A program made the translations under genes and the position numbers. From contig JADJNS010000009.1 in the NCBI GenBank assembly GCA_016714225.1, forward strand, positions 248,001 through 312,000: DNA of 64,000 nt, written 5' to 3'. A model generated the notes under the pieces. That model did no database searches and was not told the origin of the DNA. It worked only from the letters and a program-made list of their open reading frames with translations. The DNA comes from Archangiaceae bacterium. Its GTDB lineage: Bacteria > Myxococcota > Myxococcia > Myxococcales > Myxococcaceae. The first letter of the stretch is position 1; each line of letters begins with the position of its first letter. This document shows positions 1 through 7,391 of the stretch, one piece after another.

Positions 1-337
1 CGCTCCGCCGACCGCGGCGAACCGCCGCGCGCTCGACCGCCTCGCCGACGCGTTCGCTCCGGTGCTGCGCGCCCACGTGCTGCTCGCCGAGAGCACTCGG
101 CCGGCGCCGGCCCCGCGATCACCCGGTGCCGCGCTGACCCGGCGCCAGTGGCAGATCGCCCGCCGCGCCGCTCTCGGCCTGTCGAACGCAGAGATTGCCG
201 CGCAGCTGCACCTGTCAGCGCTCACCGTGAAGACCGTGCTCGAGCGCCTCTACCGCGCGACCGGCACGCGTGGCCGGGTGGCGCTCGCCCGCTGGGTCAG
301 CCGCGCCGAGCCCGAGCGCACCGACGCCTTGGAGTAG
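1..337 (+). CDS. LuxR-type helix-turn-helix regulator, C-terminal end (5' partial)
   Basis: The reading frame is open from base 2, so this is the 3' end of a gene entering from the left edge. About 111 residues are visible. The last 65 or so form a LuxR/FixJ-type DNA-binding domain: a TRRQWQIA opening (the position of the usual LTxRExEV), then GLSNAEIAAQLHLS and TVKTVLERLYRATG, which match the scaffold, recognition and dimerisation helices of the family. Such domains normally sit at the C-terminus of response regulators or large ATPase regulators. The part that would tell which is outside the window. The stop lies 7 bp from the convergent lipoprotein stop, with no clear terminator between. 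Confidence 0.8.
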   Translation, partial: APPTAANRRALDRLADAFAPVLRAHVLLAESTRPAPAPRSPGAALTRRQWQIARRAALGLSNAEIAAQLHLSALTVKTVLERLYRATGTRGRVALARWVSRAEPERTDALE

Positions 338-344
338 GGCACCT

Positions 345-3300
345 TCAGTTCATGATGCGGAAGTAGACCTTCCACGGGCCGGCGCCGCAGCGCTCCTGCC
401 ACGTCACCGCCACCCGCCCGTTGAACGTCGCCAGCTCGGGGTACTGGGCGTCGCAGGTGGGGTCGTTGTTGAGGTCGGCGGCGGTGACGCCGTTGCGCAC
501 CACGCCCGGCACCGCCGAGGTGGTGCCGCTGCCGGGAATGTTGCTCTGCAGCAGTTGCAAGAGGCCGTTCACCGACACCGCCAGCCACTGGGTGCTCGAG
601 GCCAGCTCGTAGATGGTGTCGAAGCTCTCGGCGTTGGCGCTGACGAACGTGCCGCCGTTGTTCACGTCGCCCCACACCACCCAATCGATGACGCCATTCG
701 CGCGCAGGTAGCTGGCGAGCGCGGCGCCGGTGTACGGCAGGGCCGACAGGCGCAGGTCGACGACGGGGCTGCCGGTGGTCGCCAGCGAGCCGTTCGCGGC
801 CCACGCGCCGCCCGCCGCCGGCTGGCGGAACAAGCGCAGCTGGCCGGTCTTGCTGGTGCGCGCGACCATCATGGTGTCGCTGCCCGGGTTGGCCGCGGCC
901 TGCACCAGCGGGTCGCTGGTCGCGTCAGAGGGAAAGTCGGCGGCCGAGCTGCTCACCAGCCCCGCGTCGGCGAGGTTCCACGCGGTGCCGTCGAAGCCCG
1001 CCACGTAGAGGCCGTTGTTGGCGAAGCCGGCGCGCAGCGCGGTGCCGTGCTGCAGGAACATGGGCCCCGGCGGAGCCGGCAGCGGCGACCAGGTGCCCGC
1101 GTCGGTGCGCCACATGGCGACACCGGGCAGGCCCGCGTAGTCGCGCAGCTGGGTGGTGACCACGGCCTGCGTGGCCCACGGCAGGCCGCGGTGGCCGCGC
1201 ACGTTCTGCGTCGCGAGCGTGGCGGCGGGCATGCTCGGGTCGTCGCTGAGCATGCACGGGCTGGTGCTGCAGGCCACCGGCTCGAACGGCGCGAACAGCC
1301 ACGGCGCGTCGTCTCTGCGGGCGCCGATCAACGCCTGAATCTCACCCGGCGAACCGCCCGGTGTCGGTCGCAGCACCAGCGCGGGCCGCGGCTCGCTGGT
1401 CGAGCTGCCCGACGACACCGCGGCGGGGCTCTGGCCCCAGGGGTTGCGGCTGGTGAAGGGGAAGACCTGGGAACCCGCGAAGGTGTTCGGCACCGGAGCG
1501 AGGTCTCTGACCGACTGCACCCGCAGCTCGTAGAGGTTGGCGTACGAGGTGTTGTTGGCACGAATCGCGAGCGTCACCCGGTTGCGATCGACGTAGCGGG
1601 CGAAGATCTGCGGGGAAGGGTAGGCCGCGCCGGTGGGTACGGCGATGGAGATGCTGGTCACGCTCGCCGGGTCGATGGGCTCGCTGAAGTCGACCCACAG
1701 TGCGTAGGCGGAAGCGGTGCCGCTGCCGTCGATGCTGGTGGCGATGACGGTGGGCGGAGTGCGGTCTTGCACCAGCACGGTGGTGGCGCCCACGTTCTGG
1801 GTCGGGGTGAGGCCCGAGCCGGTCACCGTGGCGGTGAGGGTGAACGGCAAGAGCTTGTTGGGCCCCACCACGATCGGCGCCACGAACTTGGTGCTGGGCG
1901 CGCTGGGGTTGGTGAGCATCCAATCGGGGAGGCTCGCGCCCGGAGACCACGCGTAGCTGAAGGTCGCGCCCGAAAAGCCCGGAGTCACGGCGCCGCCGCT
2001 CAAGGTGACGGTGGCTCCGCCGTTCACGACCTGGGGGATGCCGGCGTCGACGTACCAGGGCTGCGGGGTGAGCGTGGTGAGGTTGAAGTTGGCGGTGGCG
2101 ACCGCGCTGGTGATGCCCAGGCCGTTGGTGACGGTGAGCTGCACCGACACCACGATGGGCGTCACCACCGTCGCGGGCAGGGTGATGTCGAGCAGCGTGC
2201 CGCCGTTGCGGGTCGCGAACGACAGCGACGAGGGGTTCACCACCCAGTGGTACGAGGCGATGCCCGAGCCCGACGGGTCATTGCCGGTGCCGGTGAGGGT
2301 GACGATTTCGCCGCCCTCGGCCGAGCCCGGGTTGCCGGTGATGGTGGCGGTGGGCGGGCTGCCCGCCACCGGCAGGTTCACCTCGGCCGGCGCGCTGGTG
2401 CGGCCGGCGACGTCGGTGACGGTGAGGCCGAAGTGCAGCACCTGCGGAGTCGACGGCACCTGGAAGGTCGGCGTCGCCGCGAGCGGGCTGTCGTTGTTGG
2501 TGATGGTCACCGCGGTGCCCGCGTCTTGCCGCCAGTGGAAGACCAGCGGCCGGTCGCCGGTCGACATGTCGCCGCGCAGCATCACCATCGAGCCACCGGT
2601 CACGAACGGCGGTGGCGCGGTGATGATCGCGACCGGGCCCGTGCCGGCGTCGGTGCCGGCGTCGATCGAGCCGGCGTCGGTGCCGGCGTCGAGGGGACCT
2701 GCGTCGGGCGGCCCCGCGTCGGGCGGGCCGGCATCGGCGGGCGTGCCGGCGTCGAAGGGCTGCAGGCCTCCGTCGAGGTCGGGCTGCATCGAGTCGCCGG
2801 GCGTCAGCGTCACCGCGCGCAGCTCGAGGGCGTCGTCGTCGATCAGCACGTTGGTGAGCACCTGGGTCAGGTAGCCGTCGTGCACGAAGGCCAGCGAGTG
2901 CACGCCGCGCGGCACCTGGGGGAAGACGTAGCGCCCCGCGGCGTCGGTGGTGGTGTCGCCGACCCCGGTCATGGTGACGGTGATGCCGCTGTGCGCGCTC
3001 TGGCCCGAGAGCAGCCCGAAGCCCGAGACGCGGGAGGGCGCCGGAGTACCAGGCTGCGGCGTGAGCAGCACGGTGGCGAGCGAGAAGACCTCGCCCGCGC
3101 GCAGCTCGACGTGCGAGACGCTCGAGACGTAGTGCTCGCGGTAGAAGGCCAGGGTGATGGTGCCTTCGGGCAGGTTCTCGAGCACGAAGCCACCGTTGTC
3201 GCCGCTGTAGACGGTGAACGGGCCTTCGGGCACGAACACCGCAGTGCCGGCATGGCCTGCCGGCAGCGCGCTCAGGTCCGAGAGCAGCACCGAGCCGCGC

Positions 3301-3692
3301 ACGCTGGCGTTCTCGCCCAGCCGCACCTGGCCCAGGCTGATGTCGTGCGCGGGCCCCGCGCCGATTTCTTCGAGCGAGAAGACGCGCTGGTGGTCGACCT
3401 TGCCGTCGGCATCGGCGTCGAAGTGAATCAGCATCGAGCCGGTGACGGTGGCGATCGGCTTGAGCAGGAAGTGGCCGCTGGCGTCGGCGGTCGCCTTGAT
3501 GCCGCTGCCCACCAGCTCGACGGTGGCTCCCACGGCCGGCTGCAGGGTGGCCAGGCCCGGCTGCGAGTAGACGATGTCGCCTTGAATCGAGCCGGGGCGG
3601 GTCGGGTCGGGCGGCTGCGCGACGCCGAGGTCACGGTTGCAGGCGGCGAAGAGCAGACCGGCGGCACACAGCTGCGCGAGTGACGTTCTCAT
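345..3692 (-). CDS. large surface lipoprotein with carboxypeptidase-regulatory-like and PKD-like repeats
   Basis: A 1115-residue exported protein. The start at 3692 gives a short lipoprotein signal with lipobox FAAC (Cys18). An ATG five codons upstream (3707) is possible, and longer versions only add Arg-rich non-signal sequence. Residues about 20-300 contain repeated beta-sandwich segments of the carboxypeptidase regulatory type (for example GHFLLKPIATVTGSMLIHF and GRYVFPQVPRGVHSLAFV). Residues about 312-350 are an Asp-Ala-Gly linker (PPDAGPPDAGPLDAGTDAG), common in exported myxobacterial proteins. Residues about 355-640 resemble PKD/immunoglobulin-like domains (VTGGSMVMLRGD, SAEGGEIVTLTG). 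An Ig-like segment with DFSEPIDPASV follows, then a C-terminal region of unknown fold that may be a propeller. No catalytic motif is seen. A surface or adhesive role is inference. It follows the gene at 3740-4300 by 47 bp and may share its transcript. Confidence 0.85.
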   Translation of the reverse strand: MRTSLAQLCAAGLLFAACNRDLGVAQPPDPTRPGSIQGDIVYSQPGLATLQPAVGATVELVGSGIKATADASGHFLLKPIATVTGSMLIHFDADADGKVDHQRVFSLEEIGAGPAHDISLGQVRLGENASVRGSVLLSDLSALPAGHAGTAVFVPEGPFTVYSGDNGGFVLENLPEGTITLAFYREHYVSSVSHVELRAGEVFSLATVLLTPQPGTPAPSRVSGFGLLSGQSAHSGITVTMTGVGDTTTDAAGRYVFPQVPRGVHSLAFVHDGYLTQVLTNVLIDDDALELRAVTLTPGDSMQPDLDGGLQPFDAGTPADAGPPDAGPPDAGPLDAGTDAGSIDAGTDAGTGPVAIITAPPPFVTGGSMVMLRGDMSTGDRPLVFHWRQDAGTAVTITNNDSPLAATPTFQVPSTPQVLHFGLTVTDVAGRTSAPAEVNLPVAGSPPTATITGNPGSAEGGEIVTLTGTGNDPSGSGIASYHWVVNPSSLSFATRNGGTLLDITLPATVVTPIVVSVQLTVTNGLGITSAVATANFNLTTLTPQPWYVDAGIPQVVNGGATVTLSGGAVTPGFSGATFSYAWSPGASLPDWMLTNPSAPSTKFVAPIVVGPNKLLPFTLTATVTGSGLTPTQNVGATTVLVQDRTPPTVIATSIDGSGTASAYALWVDFSEPIDPASVTSISIAVPTGAAYPSPQIFARYVDRNRVTLAIRANNTSYANLYELRVQSVRDLAPVPNTFAGSQVFPFTSRNPWGQSPAAVSSGSSTSEPRPALVLRPTPGGSPGEIQALIGARRDDAPWLFAPFEPVACSTSPCMLSDDPSMPAATLATQNVRGHRGLPWATQAVVTTQLRDYAGLPGVAMWRTDAGTWSPLPAPPGPMFLQHGTALRAGFANNGLYVAGFDGTAWNLADAGLVSSSAADFPSDATSDPLVQAAANPGSDTMMVARTSKTGQLRLFRQPAAGGAWAANGSLATTGSPVVDLRLSALPYTGAALASYLRANGVIDWVVWGDVNNGGTFVSANAESFDTIYELASSTQWLAVSVNGLLQLLQSNIPGSGTTSAVPGVVRNGVTAADLNNDPTCDAQYPELATFNGRVAVTWQERCGAGPWKVYFRIMN
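2641..2757 (-). repeat. Asp-Ala-Gly linker-coding repeat
   Basis: An imperfect repeat of gccggcgtc/ggccccgcgtc units that encodes about ten Asp-Ala-Gly triplets inside the lipoprotein. It looks like a flexible linker between the N-terminal regulatory-like repeats and the PKD-like region. Such tracts may vary in copy number between strains. Confidence 0.75.
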
Positions 3693-3739
3693 GCGGGGGC
3701 CGAGCATACCCAGTCGACTCCGCCGCGCGGAGCGCTTCG

Positions 3740-4300
3740 TCAGCTGGCGCCAGGCGATGCCGTGTCGCGGGTGGCGGGCGAGCGCGAGATCCACCACTCG
3801 GGGGGGAGCACGTCGTGCCCGTCGGGGCACTTGAGCTCTCGCCGGCCGCCGCTGCCGAGCTTGACGTCGCGCAGCTCGAGCGCGCGAGGAGGGTGTGCGC
3901 CGCACTGCGGGCACTCGAAGCCGAGCAGGTACTGTCGCGCCCGGGAGAGGTCGCTGTCGCCCGAGAGCTCGAGCCGCAGGGCATCGAAGAGCAGCTCCGC
4001 GGGCCTCGTTTCCCGGTTGCGGTCGAGCAGGCGCTCGATGCTGCGCAGCGAGTCATCAGCGTCGAACGGGGCCTTCAGCAGCGCGTCGAACAACTTCCAG
4101 CGGTCGAAGGTGAGGTTGCCCACGGTGCACCCGGGCGGCAGCGTGCTGCGCAGCGGGGCCGCGACCGCCGCGAGGGCCGCGGCACGCTTGCGCAGGCGCC
4201 GGTACCAGAGGGCAAAGCCGGCTGCGTGCCAGAGGGCGATGGGCAGCAGAATCGCGACGATGAACCCAGAGAAGATCAGCCAGTCTGGGGGGCGGTTCAT
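3740..4300 (-). CDS. membrane-anchored protein with C-terminal zinc-ribbon-like Cys motifs
   Basis: A 186-residue protein of unknown function. The ATG at 4300 places one hydrophobic segment at residues about 7-30 (LIFSGFIVAILLPIALW), followed by a basic stretch (YRRLRKR). The soluble part is therefore probably cytoplasmic. Residues 60-125 look helical. The C-terminal part has CPQCGAH (near 131) and CPDGH (near 160), compatible with a small metal-binding ribbon, and ends soon after PPEWW. Upstream in-frame codons are Arg/Pro/Ala-rich and look non-coding. The perfect inverted repeat at 4383-4407 lies about 83 bp upstream and could be an operator. The lipoprotein gene follows after 47 bp. I do not recognise the family. 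Confidence 0.7.
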   Translation of the reverse strand: MNRPPDWLIFSGFIVAILLPIALWHAAGFALWYRRLRKRAAALAAVAAPLRSTLPPGCTVGNLTFDRWKLFDALLKAPFDADDSLRSIERLLDRNRETRPAELLFDALRLELSGDSDLSRARQYLLGFECPQCGAHPPRALELRDVKLGSGGRRELKCPDGHDVLPPEWWISRSPATRDTASPGAS

Positions 4301-4382
4301 TCTCGAAACGTAACCGGCAGCGCCGGCGCAAGTCGAGGTCAGGCACCGACGCCTGCGGCAGTGGCCCTGACCACGGTACGCG

Positions 4383-4407
4383 TGCGTGGTCACGCGGTGA
4401 CCACGCA
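4383..4407. promoter_or_regulatory. perfect 11-bp inverted repeat, possible operator
   Basis: Arms tgcgtggtcac and gtgaccacgca are exact reverse complements around a 3-nt gcg spacer. It lies upstream of the minus-strand gene that starts at 4300 and is not followed by a T run, so a dimeric repressor site fits better than a terminator. No adjacent regulator gene identifies the protein that would bind it. Confidence 0.45.
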
Positions 4408-4985
4408 TCGATGGCTCCGTGGGTGGCGATCGTAAGAGAATGCGCGCTGCGCCTGGTCGGTCAAAGGCCCATCGCCCTGCAGGCCCGCAGGCCGGCGAGG
4501 GTGCACGTTGAGCGGTGGGCGACCCAGCGACGGCCTTGCCCGGCGACGCCGTCCTGGCTTCCGGCGGCTCGTCGCCCGCGAAAGCCTGCATCGAGCGGCT
4601 GGCAGCGTCTGTTCCTCGAGGTCACTCCGGCGGGGCACTGTCGCGTCGCGCCGAACTCTCCCAACGGGCCGTCGGACGCGGGCCGGGGTCGAAGCCGCTG
4701 CAGGCTTCGGGCGAGGCGCGCGCTGCGGCTGGGTCGAGTTCCGGCGTTGCGCTGAGGCCGCGGGCGAACGGAGGTGCAGCTGCCCCCCTGACCTGGCATG
4801 GCCGCTGGGACGCGGGCGGCCTGGGCGTTCAGGGTGCCCGGCATCGCCCATCCGTGCCGTCACCGGGGCGCAGGTGATGGGTCTGGGCGCAGGCCTTCGC
4901 AGCCGGCGCGGTGATGGGCATCCCGACCCAAGGCGTCTGGCCCCCGACGCGTTGAACGGGACATCTCGTCGCGCGCGACCCCGAG
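4408..4985. other. intergenic stretch with no recognisable gene
   Basis: All six frames give only Arg/Pro/Ala-rich translations without domains, signal peptides or credible ribosome binding sites, and the strong third-position G/C bias of the neighbouring genes is absent. I see no tRNA, no repeat array and no mobile-element end here. It probably represents decayed sequence continuous with the peptidase remnant to its right. Confidence 0.6.
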
Positions 4986-5420
4986 TTACGTCCACCCGTT
5001 CCGGCTCGCAGACGGAACGGTCGCCGCGTCCGGGTCGCGGTAGTCGTCGAGAATCTTCTCCATGCGACTCAGGCTCCGCTGCGAGCTGGAGGGAGGTGGT
5101 CACGGTGGTCGGCCTTCAGACGTCGTAGCCGACAACCGTCGCATCGCGGTCGCGCCGTAAGCGGTGGTGTCGACCTTCGCGCCTGCCTGCTCCGCGCGCC
5201 GCAGAATACTCCCCCGATGTCCGGACCCGGGCCGCCGGTTCGAGCGGCAGGAATCTGGCCTCTGGTTGATGCGCGCGAGCAGGCTCAAGAACACCGGCGC
5301 GACTTCCCTGCGCAGGTGAATCGACTTGTGGGTGCCTGGCACGGTGTGGGTCACCATGCGCGGGTCGCTGTAGCTGGGTATTCCCACCCAGCCGTTCAGG
5401 GTCTTGGGGGCAGAGCTCAT
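4986..5420 (-). pseudogene. remnant of an M15-type D-Ala-D-Ala carboxypeptidase/endolysin
   Basis: From the ATG at 5420 the minus frame reads NGWVGIPSYSDP, then VPGTHKSIHLRREVAPVF and LLARINQ. This resembles the N-terminal half of M15 peptidases of the endolysin/VanY type (NGWP...VPGT...LR..VA..LL.L...). The text then loses similarity where the zinc-binding SNHASGTAID-type segment should be. A TGA follows at 5100-5102, and beyond it the same frame regains protein-like sequence (LSRMEKILDDYRDPDAATV), similar to the helix before the usual RWGG...MHFE end. That end is missing. The catalytic core is therefore lost and the gene looks dead. The family assignment is by motif only. Confidence 0.45.
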
Positions 5421-5603
5421 CGGGTGAGAACATTGTCTGCCGTACGTTCTGGTGTGACCGCCCGCAGAAGTGAAAGGGAAGTGACGCTGGCGCGGCAGGC
5501 CACCACCCGCAGAACCACCGCGCGGCCCCCCAGACCGCCTTCGCACTACGGTAGACGGTTTCGTGGCTACGCTGGCGGTCGCGGGTGGGGGCGGTTCGAC
5601 GTT

Positions 5604-6203
5604 TCAGCGTCGGCGCGTGCGGCGGCGCGAGACCCAGGCCAGCGCCAGCATGAGCAGCGCTGAACCGGGAGCCGCCGCGCAGCCGTGCGGCTCGGTGTCG
5701 TCGGGCAGAGTGGGCGAGCCGTCGCCGGCGTCGGGCTCGTCGTCGGCGACGTTCTCTCCGCCGTCGACGTCGCCGGGCTCGCTCGGGCCACCGTCGACCT
5801 CGTCGCCCCCATCGAGGGGCTCGACGCCTGCGTCGAACGGCTCGACGCCCGCATCGGGCGTGGGCGTGCCGGCGTCGACCGCCGGCCTGGGCAGCGCCAC
5901 GTCGAGCACGTAGACGGCCGAGCCGGTGCCCTTCACCACCACGCGGTTGGCCGGCAGCGGGGGCCCGAGCGCAAGCGCGTCGACCTGCGCGGGGCTCTTG
6001 GTCACTACCTTGGAGAGGTCGAGCCCCCAGCTCGCTGCCACCGCCGCGCTCGGCACGTGCCGCTTGAAGCCGTGGTCGACGAGAAACACCCGGGTGTCGG
6101 GCGGAGCGCGCCACATCACCGGAGCGTCGGGCCACGCGAGGTCTTCGCCGAGCGCGCCGAGCGGCGCGTCGAGCACCGGCCTGACGTGCCAGAAGGCGCT
6201 CAA
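5604..6203 (-). CDS. C-terminal part of the phosphodiester glycosidase gene, with Asp-rich linker and MYXO-CTERM-like tail
   Basis: About 199 residues from a TTG at 6203. This frame is the same as that of the upstream glycosidase gene, separated only by a TGA and one Gly codon, so it is probably its second half rather than a separate gene. Residues about 45-95 contain GFKRHVPSAAVAASWG, a second copy of the motif that ends the upstream piece. An Asp/Gly/Pro-rich linker follows (PDAGVEPFDAGVEPLDGG). The C-terminus is GCAAAPGSALLMLALAW plus an Arg cluster: a short Gly-Cys element, one hydrophobic helix and a basic end, like the MYXO-CTERM sorting signal. That predicts export and surface anchoring. 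There is no ribosome binding site or signal peptide of its own. Confidence 0.6.
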   Translation of the reverse strand: MSAFWHVRPVLDAPLGALGEDLAWPDAPVMWRAPPDTRVFLVDHGFKRHVPSAAVAASWGLDLSKVVTKSPAQVDALALGPPLPANRVVVKGTGSAVYVLDVALPRPAVDAGTPTPDAGVEPFDAGVEPLDGGDEVDGGPSEPGDVDGGENVADDEPDAGDGSPTLPDDTEPHGCAAAPGSALLMLALAWVSRRRTRRR

Positions 6204-6206
6204 GCC

Positions 6207-7352
6207 TCACGCCGTCAGGGCAGTCTGGCTCAGCACGTGGCGCTTCACTCCGGTGGGCGTGGTCTGCGCGCACGAGAAGTTGAGCGGGTTGGGCAGGTCT
6301 CGGGCCGGCCCGCCCTCGCTGTCGATGCCGTAGGCGTGCACCAGGTGCGGCTTGCCGTCGAACCACGACTGCGGGGCGGGCGCGGTGAAGCCGTGGTCGC
6401 AGCTGCCGCCCAGCGCGGCGCACAGGTCGGCGCGCCGCAGGTTGGCCGGCACCGACTTGCCCGGCACGCCCGCCGCGCCGGCCGCGCCGCCGTAATAGAC
6501 GTGCACCGCGATGGCGGCGTCGGGGTCGTTCGGGTCTTGCGCCCAGCCGGTGACGCCCGAGCAGCTCGCGGCGTCGAGGTGGCCGCGCGGAGGCACCTGG
6601 TTGCACATCGGCGCCGCGCCGCTGCCGCGCGCGAACACCCCCAGGTGGTTGTTCACCTCGCGGCCGCTGGCGATGATCTGCCCCAGGCCCGCCACGTACA
6701 GCTGGCTGCTGCCGCCGCCGTCCATATTGGTCGCTACGTCGATCGCCGGAGCTCCCGCTTCGCGCTGCATCGCCACCAGCTGCGAGACCACCCCGGTGCC
6801 GGTGAGGTTGTCGTTGCTGGCGTAGAGGAACAGCGTGCGGCGATCTTTCGAGAGGCCCACCGCGGTGCGGCGGTGCGCGGTGGTGATGACCGCGTCGCCG
6901 TCGAAGTTGGGCCCCCGCGAGACGCCGTTCACGATCAGCAGGTTGTGGCCCGCCACGATGTCGCTCGCGACCGCCGCCGCAGCGGGCGCGGTCGCGCCGT
7001 TGGCGACGAGCTCGGCGAGGTGCGGCCCGAACTCCCAGTACGGCCGCGGCTCGCGGCCCTGCGCGCCGGCCGGCCAGTCTTGCCCGCCGCCCCGCGCGCG
7101 CCCGACCACGTACGACCAGCCGGGGAAGTCGAAGAAGTCGGCGTTGATCGCCACCTGCGCGCCGCCCACCCGGCTGGCCCAGGTCTGGGGCGTGCCCTTG
7201 CGCTCGCCGTAACGGGTGGCGCGCACGCTGACGCCCGGGGCGCAGAGGTTGACCACCGCCAGCGCCGAGTTGCCGGTGCGAACCAGCTTCACGCCGGGAA
7301 AGGGGTTGGAGACCGCGGAGAGCAGGACGAGGGGGAGCAGTGCAGAGATCAT
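6207..7352 (-). CDS. phosphodiester glycosidase (NAGPA/DUF2233-like) protein, cut short by an in-frame TGA
   Basis: A 381-residue reading frame from ATG 7352 with a plausible signal peptide (ALLPLVLLSAVS). Residues about 20-210 match the NAGPA/phosphodiester-glycosidase family: AINADFFDF near residue 70, VGRARGGGQDW, RRTAVGLSKDRRTLFLY and NMDGGGSSQLYV, the Asp-Gly-Gly-Gly-Ser signature of the active site. The family cleaves sugar phosphodiesters, as in uncovering of mannose-6-phosphate. Residues about 235-350 form a second domain (GHLDAASCSGVTGWAQDPN). The frame ends at TGA 6207-6209 inside GVKRHVLSQTALTA. In the homologous repeat 3' of the stop, a Trp stands at exactly this place, so the stop looks like TGG changed to TGA. 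See the next feature for the remainder. The gene follows the regulatory-repeat/PDZ gene by 39 bp. Confidence 0.8.
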   Translation of the reverse strand: MISALLPLVLLSAVSNPFPGVKLVRTGNSALAVVNLCAPGVSVRATRYGERKGTPQTWASRVGGAQVAINADFFDFPGWSYVVGRARGGGQDWPAGAQGREPRPYWEFGPHLAELVANGATAPAAAAVASDIVAGHNLLIVNGVSRGPNFDGDAVITTAHRRTAVGLSKDRRTLFLYASNDNLTGTGVVSQLVAMQREAGAPAIDVATNMDGGGSSQLYVAGLGQIIASGREVNNHLGVFARGSGAAPMCNQVPPRGHLDAASCSGVTGWAQDPNDPDAAIAVHVYYGGAAGAAGVPGKSVPANLRRADLCAALGGSCDHGFTAPAPQSWFDGKPHLVHAYGIDSEGGPARDLPNPLNFSCAQTTPTGVKRHVLSQTALTA

Positions 7353-7391
7353 TTTGTTTCGTGCGTCACGCGCCCGCGACAGCGCGGGCCT

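Noticed and set aside
270..3683. A plus-strand open frame of over 1100 codons opposite the lipoprotein gene
   Set aside because: Arg/Gly/Ala/His-rich translation with no domain, caused by the strong codon bias of the real minus-strand gene.
5217..5663. Plus-strand open frame in the gene-free stretch
   Set aside because: Low-complexity translation without domain or ribosome binding site; it lies antisense to the M15 remnant and the tail of the glycosidase gene.
6207..6209. Selenocysteine or reassigned TGA codon
   Set aside because: The homologous repeat has Trp, not Cys, at this place, no hairpin of the needed kind is evident downstream, and other genes here use TGA as a normal stop.
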